Positions 1 through 7,543 of a DNA stretch of 33,322 nucleotides are shown one piece after another. The stretch covers positions 1 to 33,322 of the forward strand of contig JAPYOW010000008.1 of the NCBI GenBank assembly GCA_029937975.1. The letters run 5' to 3'. The translations under genes were made by a program, and so were the position numbers. Position 1 is the stretch's first letter. Every line of letters starts with the position of its first letter. The notes beneath the pieces are model-generated. The model was not told where the DNA came from and did not search any database. It worked only from the letters and a program-made list of their open reading frames with translations. Source of the stretch: Methylococcaceae bacterium (GTDB lineage Bacteria > Pseudomonadota > Gammaproteobacteria > Methylococcales > Methylomonadaceae).

Positions 1-49
1 GACCCTCTATGGCTGATTGTCTTATTTCGTCCCATGGGCGTAGCGCCAT
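1..49 (-). CDS. 5' end of an unidentified gene leaving the left edge
   Basis: Only the first 16 codons are inside the window, beginning MALRPWDEIRQSAIEG. The start is convincing because a full AGGAGG Shine-Dalgarno sequence lies six bases upstream of the ATG. I do not recognise the protein from so short a stretch. It is transcribed leftward, away from the tRNA-Leu gene, and about 730 bp of apparently gene-free DNA precede it. Confidence 0.5.
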   Translation of the reverse strand, partial: MALRPWDEIRQSAIEG

Positions 50-785
50 CCTATTCCTCCTGATAAATATTACTTTTTTCAAACACTTAATTACAGATTG
101 TGTCATTAAAATTACTGCATATAATCACTATTGAGGTTTGACATGACAGACCATTACATCCTTTATAGCTATTGGCTGCAATGTGATTCATGTCGGGTTA
201 TGCAAGCTGTAGCGATTTGCAGTCCTGTAATGCCTTTTTGGTATTTTGGAAACCCAATATTCTTTACCCGCAACAAACGCTGGACTTGTTTTCCTTCCAA
301 GAAAAGCATCGAATATTTTAAGCGCAACAAATTATGAGCTCTGCAAACGCGTTTTCCAAGAGAATACGCTCCGTTATACGTTGTCGGCTTTCTCTCATTT
401 TGAAACAACCTGCTGACCCTGTCGATGACTTAATACTTGTTCGCAGCATTCCCTGACATGCCATGGCTTTTAATCGAATTTGCTTAAGCCCATTTCAGAA
501 TATACGCCTAATGAAATTAAATGACGTTTCCCCTACAGAAATAATTTAAGCGCCAATAGCATAAGCCATCCTGATTAATAATGACACTTAAGCCTTTCCA
601 ATCACTTAGACGCGAAGGCTTATCTTCGGGCCGTTAAGCCTACACGATAATATCTGATTTTATAAAATCACTGGCCATAATATGTTGTGGCATTTTATGA
701 CAGCGTTTTGATTCTAGCAGTTATCACAAAAGTTATAACACTTTTACTGAAATTGGCTGTTTTCATCTGGATTACTGCGGACAAT
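50..785. other. Gene-poor stretch upstream of the left-edge gene
   Basis: The two ORFs listed here (68 and 79 codons) overlap each other on opposite strands, lack recognisable domains and have no clear ribosome sites, so I treat them as chance. The only structure I see is a set of three short arms: TTAAGCCT at 588-595, AGGCTTA at 616-622 and TTAAGCCT at 634-641. The middle arm could pair with either neighbour. Part of the region must hold the promoter of the left-edge gene. Confidence 0.4.
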
Positions 786-821
786 AAAAAACCCGCGAAG
801 CCTTATGGCTTGCAGGTTTTT
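786..821 (-). terminator. Intrinsic terminator of tRNA-Leu
   Basis: Read on the minus strand just after the tRNA, this is an imperfect hairpin with an AAGCC/GGCTT core stem around a four-base loop, a GC-containing lower stem with a bulge and a mismatch, and a run of six T residues. A T-run on the other side means it could work in both directions. Confidence 0.75.
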
Positions 822-852
822 GGTCTTTATCGGACTACTCCGAACTTGCTGA

Positions 853-937
853 TGGTACCGAGGGTCGGAATCGAACCGACACTCCCGAAGGAATTGGATT
901 TTGAATCCAACGCGTCTACCAGTTTCGCCACCCCGGC
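853..937 (-). tRNA. tRNA-Leu (anticodon CAA)
   Basis: The reverse complement folds as an 85-nt class II tRNA. It has a seven-pair acceptor stem with two G-U pairs, a D arm containing TGGTAGACGC, anticodon stem TTGGA/TCCAA around loop TTCAAAA (anticodon CAA), a long variable arm TCC-TTCG-GGA, and a T arm GTCGG-TTCGATT-CCGAC. The discriminator is A and the CCA end is encoded. It decodes UUG. The arrangement resembles E. coli leuX. The short plus-strand ORF at 687-956 that runs across it is spurious. Confidence 0.97.
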
Positions 938-991
938 AGCAAGCCCTTTATTATAATCTAGAATAAGTTAGATAGCTATCTCTATTTTAAA

Positions 992-1846
992 TTATGCTTC
1001 GAAAGTTACAGCCACTTTCAACTTCTTCATGGCATTTTTTTCTAATTGTCTGATCCGCTCCGCAGAAACATTATAACGCGCTGCTAGGTCGTGTAAGGTT
1101 GCTTTCTTATCCGATAACCAGCGACTCTTTAAAATATCCTGACTACGCTCGTCTAAATCTGACAATGCCTCTGACAATAAATTTTCTTTATGTCCCTTCC
1201 AGTCAGCATTCTCTAGTAACAATGCTGGATCTGCTGCATGCTGTTCTAGGTAATTAACGGGGGCAGAAAAGTCATCATTTGTATCATTCACTGGCATATC
1301 AAATGCCATATCCCGACCGTCTAGCCGTTTTTCCATTTCGTAAACAATTTTGATGTCTACATCCAGGTTTTTAGCAATGGCTTCGGCATCATCCTTAGAT
1401 AACCAACCCAAACCTGACTTTGATTTCCTTAAATTAAAGAAAAGTTTACGCTGTGCCTTTGTGGTAGCGACTTTAACGATTCGACAATTCTTAATGACAT
1501 ATTCATGAATTTCCGCTTTGATCCAATGAACGGCAAAAGAAACAAGGCGCACACCAACTTCTGGGTCGAAACGTTTAACCGCTTTCATCAACCCTACATT
1601 ACCTTCTTGCATCACATCGGCTAAAGGCAACCCGTAGCCACTATATCCACGCGCTACATAAGCAACAAAACGCAGATTCGACATCACCAGTTTACGTGCC
1701 GCTTCAAGATCACCAAAATCTCTGTATTGCACAGCCAGGTCATACTCTTGCTCTGGTGTCAATTTAGGAATCTGACTCACAGTATTCATATATGAATCAA
1801 AGGTACCTACCGATAAATTAGTGGGTAACGCCAGTGTGTTATCCAT
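992..1846 (-). CDS. rpoH: Heat-shock sigma factor RpoH (sigma-32)
   Basis: This is the alternative sigma factor that directs RNA polymerase to chaperone and protease genes during heat shock. The 284-residue protein has the length of E. coli RpoH. It contains the region 2 core (GYGLPLADVMQEGNVGLMKA, VRLVSFAVHWIKAEIHEYV), the RpoH box QRKLFFNLRK that separates sigma-32 from sigma-70, and a region 4 helix-turn-helix ending VSAERIRQLEKNAMKKL. I start at the internal ATG at 1846 because AAGAGG lies just upstream and the protein then begins like known RpoH; the ORF-track start at 1885 lies inside the CIRCE operator. It follows ftsX on the same strand, as in E. coli, but with a 105-bp gap carrying its own operator. 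Confidence 0.96.
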   Translation of the reverse strand: MDNTLALPTNLSVGTFDSYMNTVSQIPKLTPEQEYDLAVQYRDFGDLEAARKLVMSNLRFVAYVARGYSGYGLPLADVMQEGNVGLMKAVKRFDPEVGVRLVSFAVHWIKAEIHEYVIKNCRIVKVATTKAQRKLFFNLRKSKSGLGWLSKDDAEAIAKNLDVDIKIVYEMEKRLDGRDMAFDMPVNDTNDDFSAPVNYLEQHAADPALLLENADWKGHKENLLSEALSDLDERSQDILKSRWLSDKKATLHDLAARYNVSAERIRQLEKNAMKKLKVAVTFEA

Positions 1847-1878
1847 AAAAGCCTCTTGGATTATAAAGTTGGTTGATT

Positions 1879-1905
1879 CTAGCACTCAAATGCTCGGAGT
1901 GCTAA
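1879..1905 (-). promoter_or_regulatory. CIRCE operator (predicted HrcA site) upstream of rpoH
   Basis: Read on the minus strand the site is TTAGCACTC, nine bases, then GAGTGCTAG. The CIRCE consensus is TTAGCACTC-N9-GAGTGCTAA, so 17 of 18 conserved positions match and the spacer is exactly nine. CIRCE is bound by the heat-shock repressor HrcA, normally in front of groESL or dnaK operons. The site ends 32 bp before the rpoH ATG, a typical position in or near the 5' leader. AT-rich candidates for a -10 box (such as TATTAT) lie just upstream, but I see no convincing -35 or sigma-32 promoter. hrcA is not in the window. Confidence 0.85.
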
Positions 1906-1951
1906 TAATAAATTTAGTTCATGGCCTCGTTTTATTATTAGCTACCGCTGT

Positions 1952-2923
1952 CTATTCGGGGTTTATTTGTTTTAATTGGTAATGCAATACACCCCAAGCG
2001 CCTAAAATACCAAGGGATGAGGTAATGGCCAGCAGTGCCATGGTCTCTGTAAAACTTAAATAGAGTATATGAAAGGCACCATCGTAAAGAAACGATAAGC
2101 GTTCAATAGGCTGTTGCAACACACTCATCATTAAAGCCACTAATAGGCAGGCGAGTATGCCTGATAAAAAACCGAGCCAAAACCCCGCATACAGAAAAGG
2201 TCTCTGAATAAACGCGTGTGTGGCGCCGACTAATTTGGCTATTTGTACTTCATCACACCTGTTTTGTAATTCTAACCGAATACTGTTCCCTGTTATAAAC
2301 AATACGGCAAAACCCAACAAGGTACTGAGCAATGCGGCTCCTCGTTGCATAATTTCCATCATGGATTGCAGACGTTCAACCCATTGCATATCCATTTGAG
2401 TAAAATCAACCTGAGGTAACTGATTGAATTCTGCAAGCAAACTTTCTATACCTTGCATATCATCCAGACTATGACTGGGCAAGATTTGTATGACCATAGG
2501 CAAGGGGTTACTTTCTAAAACATCTAAAGCCTCCCCAAAACCGCTATATGTTTTAAATTCTTTGAGTGCCTGCGCCTTTGAAATAAAAATCACTTGTTGC
2601 AAACGGGGGTTTTTTCTTATTTCATCGGCTAATTGTTCGCCGGCTCTATCACCGACACTGGATTTAAGAAATAATGATATTTGATTGCTAGACTCGATAC
2701 TTCTGGTTAATTGCTGCACATTCGCAATTAACAAATAAAATCCCGATGCTAACGAAATAGCGATGGCCATCACCACAATGGTCATACTCATTGTGAACGG
2801 ATTTCTGAATAAACGGCCAAGACTGGAAAAAAGGGAGTGCGCATGAAGATACAAATAGGCCTGCAATTTATCGGTGAAACTCCTGCTTTGCCTGCTGTTA
2901 TGAGAATAGACTGTATTTTTCAT
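1952..2923 (-). CDS. ftsX: Cell division ABC transporter permease FtsX
   Basis: FtsX is the membrane partner of FtsE. The complex sits at the division septum and activates periplasmic peptidoglycan hydrolases. The 323-residue protein has a cytoplasmic N-terminal extension, a first membrane helix near residues 45-68 (MSMTIVVMAIAISLASGFYLL), a periplasmic domain of about 130 residues, and three C-terminal helices in an FtsX domain (CDEVQIAKLVGATHAFIQRPFLY). This is the usual FtsX layout and length. Its ATG overlaps the ftsE stop by four bases, indicating translational coupling. Confidence 0.96.
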   Translation of the reverse strand: MKNTVYSHNSRQSRSFTDKLQAYLYLHAHSLFSSLGRLFRNPFTMSMTIVVMAIAISLASGFYLLIANVQQLTRSIESSNQISLFLKSSVGDRAGEQLADEIRKNPRLQQVIFISKAQALKEFKTYSGFGEALDVLESNPLPMVIQILPSHSLDDMQGIESLLAEFNQLPQVDFTQMDMQWVERLQSMMEIMQRGAALLSTLLGFAVLFITGNSIRLELQNRCDEVQIAKLVGATHAFIQRPFLYAGFWLGFLSGILACLLVALMMSVLQQPIERLSFLYDGAFHILYLSFTETMALLAITSSLGILGAWGVLHYQLKQINPE

Positions 2924-3582
2924 GGTGAGGCCGTTTTAAGTACACCGTGTTCCAGCTTTAATACTCGGTGCCCCATCTGCGTTAATAAACCGACATCATG
3001 ACTGGCAACCAACACGCTCACACCTACTGTTTGAAATTGTTCAAACAAACGCATGACTTCCACAGATAATTCAGGATCCAGGTTGCCTGTCGGTTCATCT
3101 GCCAAAATCAATTGTGGCTTGTTAATAACGGCTCTTGCAATACCCACGCGTTGTTGCTCACCCCCTGACAATGCCGTTGGATATTTTTTTTCTTTTCCTA
3201 ACAACCCCACTTTATCTAACGCCGCTCTCACTTTTCTGGCAATCTCATGATGTCCAAAGCCTGAAACCACCAGAGGCAAAGCAACATTATCAAAAATGGT
3301 TCTATCCTGTAATAACTTATTATCCTGAAAAATCAAACCCAGTTTTCTACGAATATACGGAATTTGTTTGCTGCTGACTTTATTTAAATTTTGTCCATCG
3401 AACACTATATGACCACGACTGCAGCGCTCCATCATGGCTATCAACTTTAATAACGTACTTTTGCCAGCGCCTGAATGACCTGTTAAAAAAGCCATTTCGC
3501 CTTGCTGCAAATGAAAGCTGACATCAAGCAAGGCATCACCCGCATCGGGGTATCGCTTACTGACATGGTCAAATTTGAGCAT
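2920..3582 (-). CDS. ftsE: Cell division ATP-binding protein FtsE
   Basis: FtsE is the ATPase of the FtsEX complex at the inner face of the septal membrane. The 220-residue protein is full length. It has the Walker A motif GHSGAGKSTLLKL (about residues 35-47), a Q-loop in GLIFQDNKLL, the ABC signature ALSGGEQQRVGIARA, Walker B LILADEPTGNLD, and the H-loop VLVASHD. The gene starts one base after the stop of the CtaA-FtsY fusion and overlaps ftsX. The ftsY-ftsE-ftsX order is the standard proteobacterial one, which shows that the FtsY half of the upstream gene is in its ancestral place. Confidence 0.97.
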   Translation of the reverse strand: MLKFDHVSKRYPDAGDALLDVSFHLQQGEMAFLTGHSGAGKSTLLKLIAMMERCSRGHIVFDGQNLNKVSSKQIPYIRRKLGLIFQDNKLLQDRTIFDNVALPLVVSGFGHHEIARKVRAALDKVGLLGKEKKYPTALSGGEQQRVGIARAVINKPQLILADEPTGNLDPELSVEVMRLFEQFQTVGVSVLVASHDVGLLTQMGHRVLKLEHGVLKTASP

Positions 3583-3583
3583 C

Positions 3584-5584
3584 TTAGTCTGTCACAAACA
3601 AAGCATCGACAAAAGCTTTCGCATCAAAATCCTGTAGATCATCAATCCCTTCACCGACACCAATAAAACGGATCGGCAGGCCAAATTCTCTGGCTAAAGC
3701 AAAAATAACGCCACCTTTCGCCGTGCCATCTAGCTTGGTCAGTGCCAGCCCGGTTAATGCGACCGTGTCATTAAATATTTTGGCTTGCGACAAAGCGTTT
3801 TGCCCGGTACCTGCATCCAGCACCAATAAAACTTCATGCGGCGCTGTTTCATCCACTTTACCCATGATCCGTTTGATTTTCCTTAATTCTTCCATCAAAT
3901 TGGTCTTGGTATGCAAACGACCCGCAGTATCTGCAATGAGTACATCAATGCCTTTTGCTTTTGCTGATTGCACCGCATCAAATAAAACAGAGGCTGAGTC
4001 TGCTCCGGTATGTTGCGCTACCACTTGAATCTTATTGCGATCTCCCCAGGCTTGCAACTGTTCTACCGCCGCTGCTCTAAAGGTATCACCCGCAGCCAGC
4101 ATAACGCTATGGCCCTGACCCTGTAATCGCTTTGCTAATTTACCAATGGTTGTTGTTTTACCTACACCATTAATACCCACCACTAAAATAACAAAAGGTG
4201 TTTCTTGTTGCGGAATTTCAAGTGGCTGGCAACAAGGCTGTAAAATGTCCAGTAAACTTGCTTTTAAAACGGTTGCTAATGCTGCACCATCCTTTAATTG
4301 ATGTTTTTCTAATCGCTCAGTCAATTTTGAAATAATATCAGATGTGGTATCCACACCTACATCGGCCATGATTAAACTGGATTCAATCTGCTCCAGCAGA
4401 TCTTCATCAATGCCTTTTTGCGTCAGGCTTATGCTGGATAAGACGCCACCTAAACCTGTTCGGGTTTTCTGTAATTGTGTTTTTAATCTTAAATACAATG
4501 ATTCAGCGGAAGGCTCTTCATAAGCCTCTAGCTCTCTTGCCACATCGGCAACGGACTCTGCTGAAGATTCAACTTCAAGCGCTTCTGCCTGCTCATCAAT
4601 GAAAGCATATTTACTATAAAAACCAATAGCAATAAGTGGCATCATGAGTAATGCAGCCACTATATTATGCAGTATAGTCAAGCCTATAGGCGCTCCAAAC
4701 CGGATGCTCATGACGCCTAAGGAGATTTGTATCATCAGCAGAAAGCTTAAAGCCATTCCGGCCTTACGCACAGGACGTGAGTGTTTTTCCGAGGTGGCAC
4801 TCAATATTAACAAGGTCATTAATATAAAACTAATCCCCCCGCCCGCTCTATGCATCCAATGAACAGCCACTTGTCCATCAAAAGACAAGATACCGGCATA
4901 GCTTCTTTCTAAACCCGAAAGTAAATCTAATGCATTCAAATAATCGACGGCAGGTATCCATTGATTATTACAGCGAGGGAAATCTGAGCAGGTTAATGCG
5001 GCATTATTTTCACTGGTCCAAATGCCTAAAAAGATCTGCAGTAATAACGCGATAATGGAAAACCCAGCCAATAACCTGGGCCATGAATGCGAAGATTCAT
5101 TATGCAGTGTAATATTAGGTTGCACTCTTAAATACAGCCAATATAACAACCCAAACACAAAGAAACCGGTCAATAACTGTGCCATGAGCGTGACAGGCAT
5201 CGCATTCAAATCTACGACCCATTTATCCAGCACAAGATGAAATGCCACAATTCCCAATAATAAGAAAGTGGAAAAAACCGTCGAAAAACGACACTGTTTT
5301 TGTGTCCAGGCGGCTAAAGTCAGAACCACAATCAACAAGCCTAGAAAAGCCGAGCTATAGCGTTGAATTATTTTGGTCCAGGCTTTAGTAATATTGAATC
5401 GACTTTGTGGAAATTCCGCGGCGGCCTGTACTCTAAATTCCACATCATCTGAAACATATGCTTTTCCAAAGCAAGCCGGCCAGTCAGGACATGCCAAGCC
5501 TGAATTAGACACTTGTACAATAGAGCCCCAGAAAATAACTAATAGCGATACTAATAACGTAATTAAGGTAATTCTTCTAAACAT
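3584..5584 (-). CDS. ftsY: CtaA/COX15 heme A synthase-like - FtsY SRP receptor fusion
   Basis: One uninterrupted frame of 666 residues. Residues 1-325 form a complete COX15/CtaA-type protein with eight predicted helices (about 5-24, 72-93, 101-120, 131-152, 169-190, 238-262, 274-296, 299-322) and external Cys pairs CPDWPAC and CSDFPRC. His242/His245 (VHWMHR) and His306 (ILHN) are kept. Where family members have ExxHR and a helix-4 His, this protein has K71-I-I-Q74-R and Q136. Residues 328-360 are an acidic linker like the FtsY A domain, and 361-666 are a full NG GTPase: GINGVGKTTT, DTFRAAAVEQL, DTAGR, TKLDGTAKGG, GVGEGIDDL. FtsY docks SRP-ribosome complexes at the membrane. No in-frame ATG with a ribosome site lies between the halves; an in-frame GTG near codon 347 is the best internal alternative. 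The left part belongs to the cox cluster and the right part to ftsY-ftsE-ftsX. Confidence 0.9.
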   Translation of the reverse strand: MFRRITLITLLVSLLVIFWGSIVQVSNSGLACPDWPACFGKAYVSDDVEFRVQAAAEFPQSRFNITKAWTKIIQRYSSAFLGLLIVVLTLAAWTQKQCRFSTVFSTFLLLGIVAFHLVLDKWVVDLNAMPVTLMAQLLTGFFVFGLLYWLYLRVQPNITLHNESSHSWPRLLAGFSIIALLLQIFLGIWTSENNAALTCSDFPRCNNQWIPAVDYLNALDLLSGLERSYAGILSFDGQVAVHWMHRAGGGISFILMTLLILSATSEKHSRPVRKAGMALSFLLMIQISLGVMSIRFGAPIGLTILHNIVAALLMMPLIAIGFYSKYAFIDEQAEALEVESSAESVADVARELEAYEEPSAESLYLRLKTQLQKTRTGLGGVLSSISLTQKGIDEDLLEQIESSLIMADVGVDTTSDIISKLTERLEKHQLKDGAALATVLKASLLDILQPCCQPLEIPQQETPFVILVVGINGVGKTTTIGKLAKRLQGQGHSVMLAAGDTFRAAAVEQLQAWGDRNKIQVVAQHTGADSASVLFDAVQSAKAKGIDVLIADTAGRLHTKTNLMEELRKIKRIMGKVDETAPHEVLLVLDAGTGQNALSQAKIFNDTVALTGLALTKLDGTAKGGVIFALAREFGLPIRFIGVGEGIDDLQDFDAKAFVDALFVTD

Positions 5585-5589
5585 TGTTG

Positions 5590-6186
5590 TTATCCAATCT
5601 GTGAAATTCTTAGTAATTTTTTCAAGTCAGTTTTGACTTTATAAGGGTCAAACCCCGGTTCATATTGCATCATTAAATTGCCAAACGGATCCATTAAGAA
5701 CAGCATACCTTCCGGCACATCTGCTTTTCTTATAGTTTTTAGCTTTTGTAACAGTGATGGAGCAGCACTTGCTCTTAACAAGCGCAAATCGTCTTTCCAC
5801 AATAATTTAGCGGCTTCCTTATCCATGTCCGAAAGAATAACCACCAACCGTCTAATCCGGGTTAATTCCTTATTCATCATCAGCCGTAACTGTTTTGTTT
5901 TATGGATGGCTTGCTGACACAAGTCACTGCACTGCTTCTGACTTATCACATTAAGTAGCACCCAATGACCATTTACCTCTTTCATGTTGCTCCGGGAAAA
6001 ATCATCAAAGCCGATAAATTCAGCCCTTTCTGTCGTTACCGGAGGCGTAATCAACTCACCATTATTCGTGCCTTTGCCACTCCAGTTCAGATTGGCCGCC
6101 ATATACCATGCCAAAACAAACGGTATCAAAGAGATAGCAAAGATAATAAGTATCGTTCTGTTGTTTTTTTTATGTTGTTCATTCAT
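5590..6186 (-). CDS. Sco-like membrane-anchored protein of the oxidase cluster
   Basis: A 198-residue protein with one N-terminal membrane helix (about residues 11-32) and a periplasmic thioredoxin-like domain. It has CSDLC (CxxxC, as in the copper-binding site of Sco proteins) after the strand GHWVLLNVIS, and the late motif MLFLMDPFGNLMMQY typical of the small uncharacterised proteins found between SURF1 and ctaA in gammaproteobacterial oxidase clusters. A role in delivering copper or reducing the CuA site of subunit II is plausible but inferred. The conserved Sco His is not obvious. It overlaps SURF1 by eight bases and ends five bases before the fusion gene, so it is in the same operon. Confidence 0.75.
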   Translation of the reverse strand: MNEQHKKNNRTILIIFAISLIPFVLAWYMAANLNWSGKGTNNGELITPPVTTERAEFIGFDDFSRSNMKEVNGHWVLLNVISQKQCSDLCQQAIHKTKQLRLMMNKELTRIRRLVVILSDMDKEAAKLLWKDDLRLLRASAAPSLLQKLKTIRKADVPEGMLFLMDPFGNLMMQYEPGFDPYKVKTDLKKLLRISQIG

Positions 6187-6913
6187 TGACTGTTCTACTA
6201 AAGCAAATAAATAAGAGGGTTAAAGTGATCGCCAAGCCAAACCATTGCACGGCATAAGCCATATGCTTTTCGACTGGCATTATCTTGATTTCCTGCCATT
6301 CGCGTAAATAACCTTCCTGCATTTCAGGATCTAATTCTATCTGGAATGATAGCAAGGGGTAGGCTAATTTCTTAGACAATATCTGAGAATCTACAACCTG
6401 TACCACTGATGGCCAACCTTTTGCAGGAATTTCCGCACCTGCCAGTAAAAGCCCAACCGCAGGAAAATGATTAATTCTTCCTGTCAGATGATTTTTTAAT
6501 GTGGTAATGGATAGGTCGGGTAAAACCCGCCTATCACTATTTAATGGCAGCCAGCCCCTGTTTACTAATACGGCCTGTTTTATACCATCAACAATAAAGG
6601 GCGTCATAATAAAATAACCGGCTTTACCTTGAACAATCTGGTTATCAATCAAGAATTGATGCTGGGCATCATAATAGCCAGTTAATTCAACTTTTCTGTA
6701 CCTGTAGTCTACGGCATTGTTAGCGACCAATGCTTGCGCTTCAAGTACTTCTGCTACGCCTGACTGTCGCTGTTTTTCTAAAAATACGCTTTTTTCTTCC
6801 GCCCGCCCTAATTGCCAATAGCCTAAGGAGACTAATAAGATCATAAAAAAAGCGTATAATATAAAGAATGAAATACTGAATTTATATGTTGTTCCAACAA
6901 AGTCTATTTTCAT
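6179..6913 (-). CDS. SURF1 family cytochrome oxidase assembly protein
   Basis: SURF1 (Shy1) proteins help insert heme a into subunit I of cytochrome c oxidase. The 244-residue protein has the standard build: an N-terminal membrane helix (about 13-31) followed by the signature LGYWQLGRAEEK, a periplasmic domain containing the motifs YRYRKVELTGYYD and VLVNRGWLPL, and a second helix at the C-terminus (VQWFGLAITLTLLFICF). It lies upstream of and overlaps the Sco-like gene, and is divergent from the DUF2909 gene with about 70 bp between them, which should hold its promoter. Confidence 0.93.
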   Translation of the reverse strand: MKIDFVGTTYKFSISFFILYAFFMILLVSLGYWQLGRAEEKSVFLEKQRQSGVAEVLEAQALVANNAVDYRYRKVELTGYYDAQHQFLIDNQIVQGKAGYFIMTPFIVDGIKQAVLVNRGWLPLNSDRRVLPDLSITTLKNHLTGRINHFPAVGLLLAGAEIPAKGWPSVVQVVDSQILSKKLAYPLLSFQIELDPEMQEGYLREWQEIKIMPVEKHMAYAVQWFGLAITLTLLFICFSRTVNE

Positions 6914-6982
6914 TCTTAGTATCTTCTCGGCCTATTGCTGCCAAGCATACAGAACATTGTTTCCCGATAACTCACAACAGCC

Positions 6983-7240
6983 ATGTATATCAAAATATTT
7001 TTCATCACTGCCTTTGTTTTCATTCTTATTAGCTTAGGCTTCGCCTTGTTTAATCTCGTGAAGCATAAGGACCCAGAGCATTCTACCAAAACTGCTAAGG
7101 CATTGACCTATAGAATATGCATTTCACTGGCATTATTCATTATGCTGTTTATTGCTTATGCAACGGGCATGATAAAACCACAGGGTATCGGTGCCAGAAT
7201 CAACCAATTACAACACGATAAAATCCAACAAAATAAATAA
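6983..7240 (+). CDS. DUF2909 twin-helix membrane protein
   Basis: An 85-residue protein with two membrane helices (about residues 4-24 and 46-66) separated by a charged loop (LVKHKDPEHSTKTAKALTYR). The pattern and the position between coxC and SURF1, transcribed against the cluster, match the DUF2909 proteins that accompany aa3-type oxidases in many beta- and gammaproteobacteria. A role in oxidase assembly is assumed from context only. It is the only plus-strand gene in the first 16 kb. Confidence 0.8.
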   Translation: MYIKIFFITAFVFILISLGFALFNLVKHKDPEHSTKTAKALTYRICISLALFIMLFIAYATGMIKPQGIGARINQLQHDKIQQNK

Positions 7241-7487
7241 TCATAACCAAAACTCTAGCCCCGCTTTCTGTATAACCCCCAACAAAAAGCCTTTTAGTTT
7301 TATCGACCTCTACTATGCTCTTTATCTTGCCCACACACTTCCCGGAATAACTTGAAAACTTTGGGCTACCCTTGTTTTCCAGCGGCATTCCGGAAACTCA
7401 GGATAATAATCCTGACCTCGGGTTTTAGACGATGAGGGTAGCAACGCCGCATAAACCCTCGCGCTATTAATTTTTGTATTCACTGAC

Positions 7488-7522
7488 AAAAAAAAAGCGT
7501 AGCCTTATCAGGCCACGCTTTT
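7488..7522 (-). terminator. Intrinsic terminator after coxC
   Basis: On the minus strand, 22 bases after the coxC stop, GCGTGGCC pairs with GGCTACGC around a six-base loop with one mismatch, followed by nine T residues. It should end the coxB-A-ctaG-C transcript. The opposite side also carries a short T-run. The 247 bp between it and the DUF2909 gene show no gene. Confidence 0.85.
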
Positions 7523-7543
7523 CATTCTGCGTTATCTGCTAGC

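Noticed and set aside
131-408. Two overlapping ORFs (68 and 79 codons) on opposite strands
   Set aside because: They overlap each other, have no domain I recognise and lack clear ribosome sites.
970-981. Palindrome AGATAGCTATCT after rpoH as a terminator
   Set aside because: It has no loop, a low GC content and no T-run.
1847-1885. Longer RpoH start in the ORF track
   Set aside because: It begins inside the CIRCE operator, has no ribosome site, and adds residues absent from known RpoH; the ATG at 1846 has AAGAGG upstream.
7200-7388. 62-codon minus-strand ORF between DUF2909 and coxC
   Set aside because: It overlaps the DUF2909 gene and has no ribosome site or domain.
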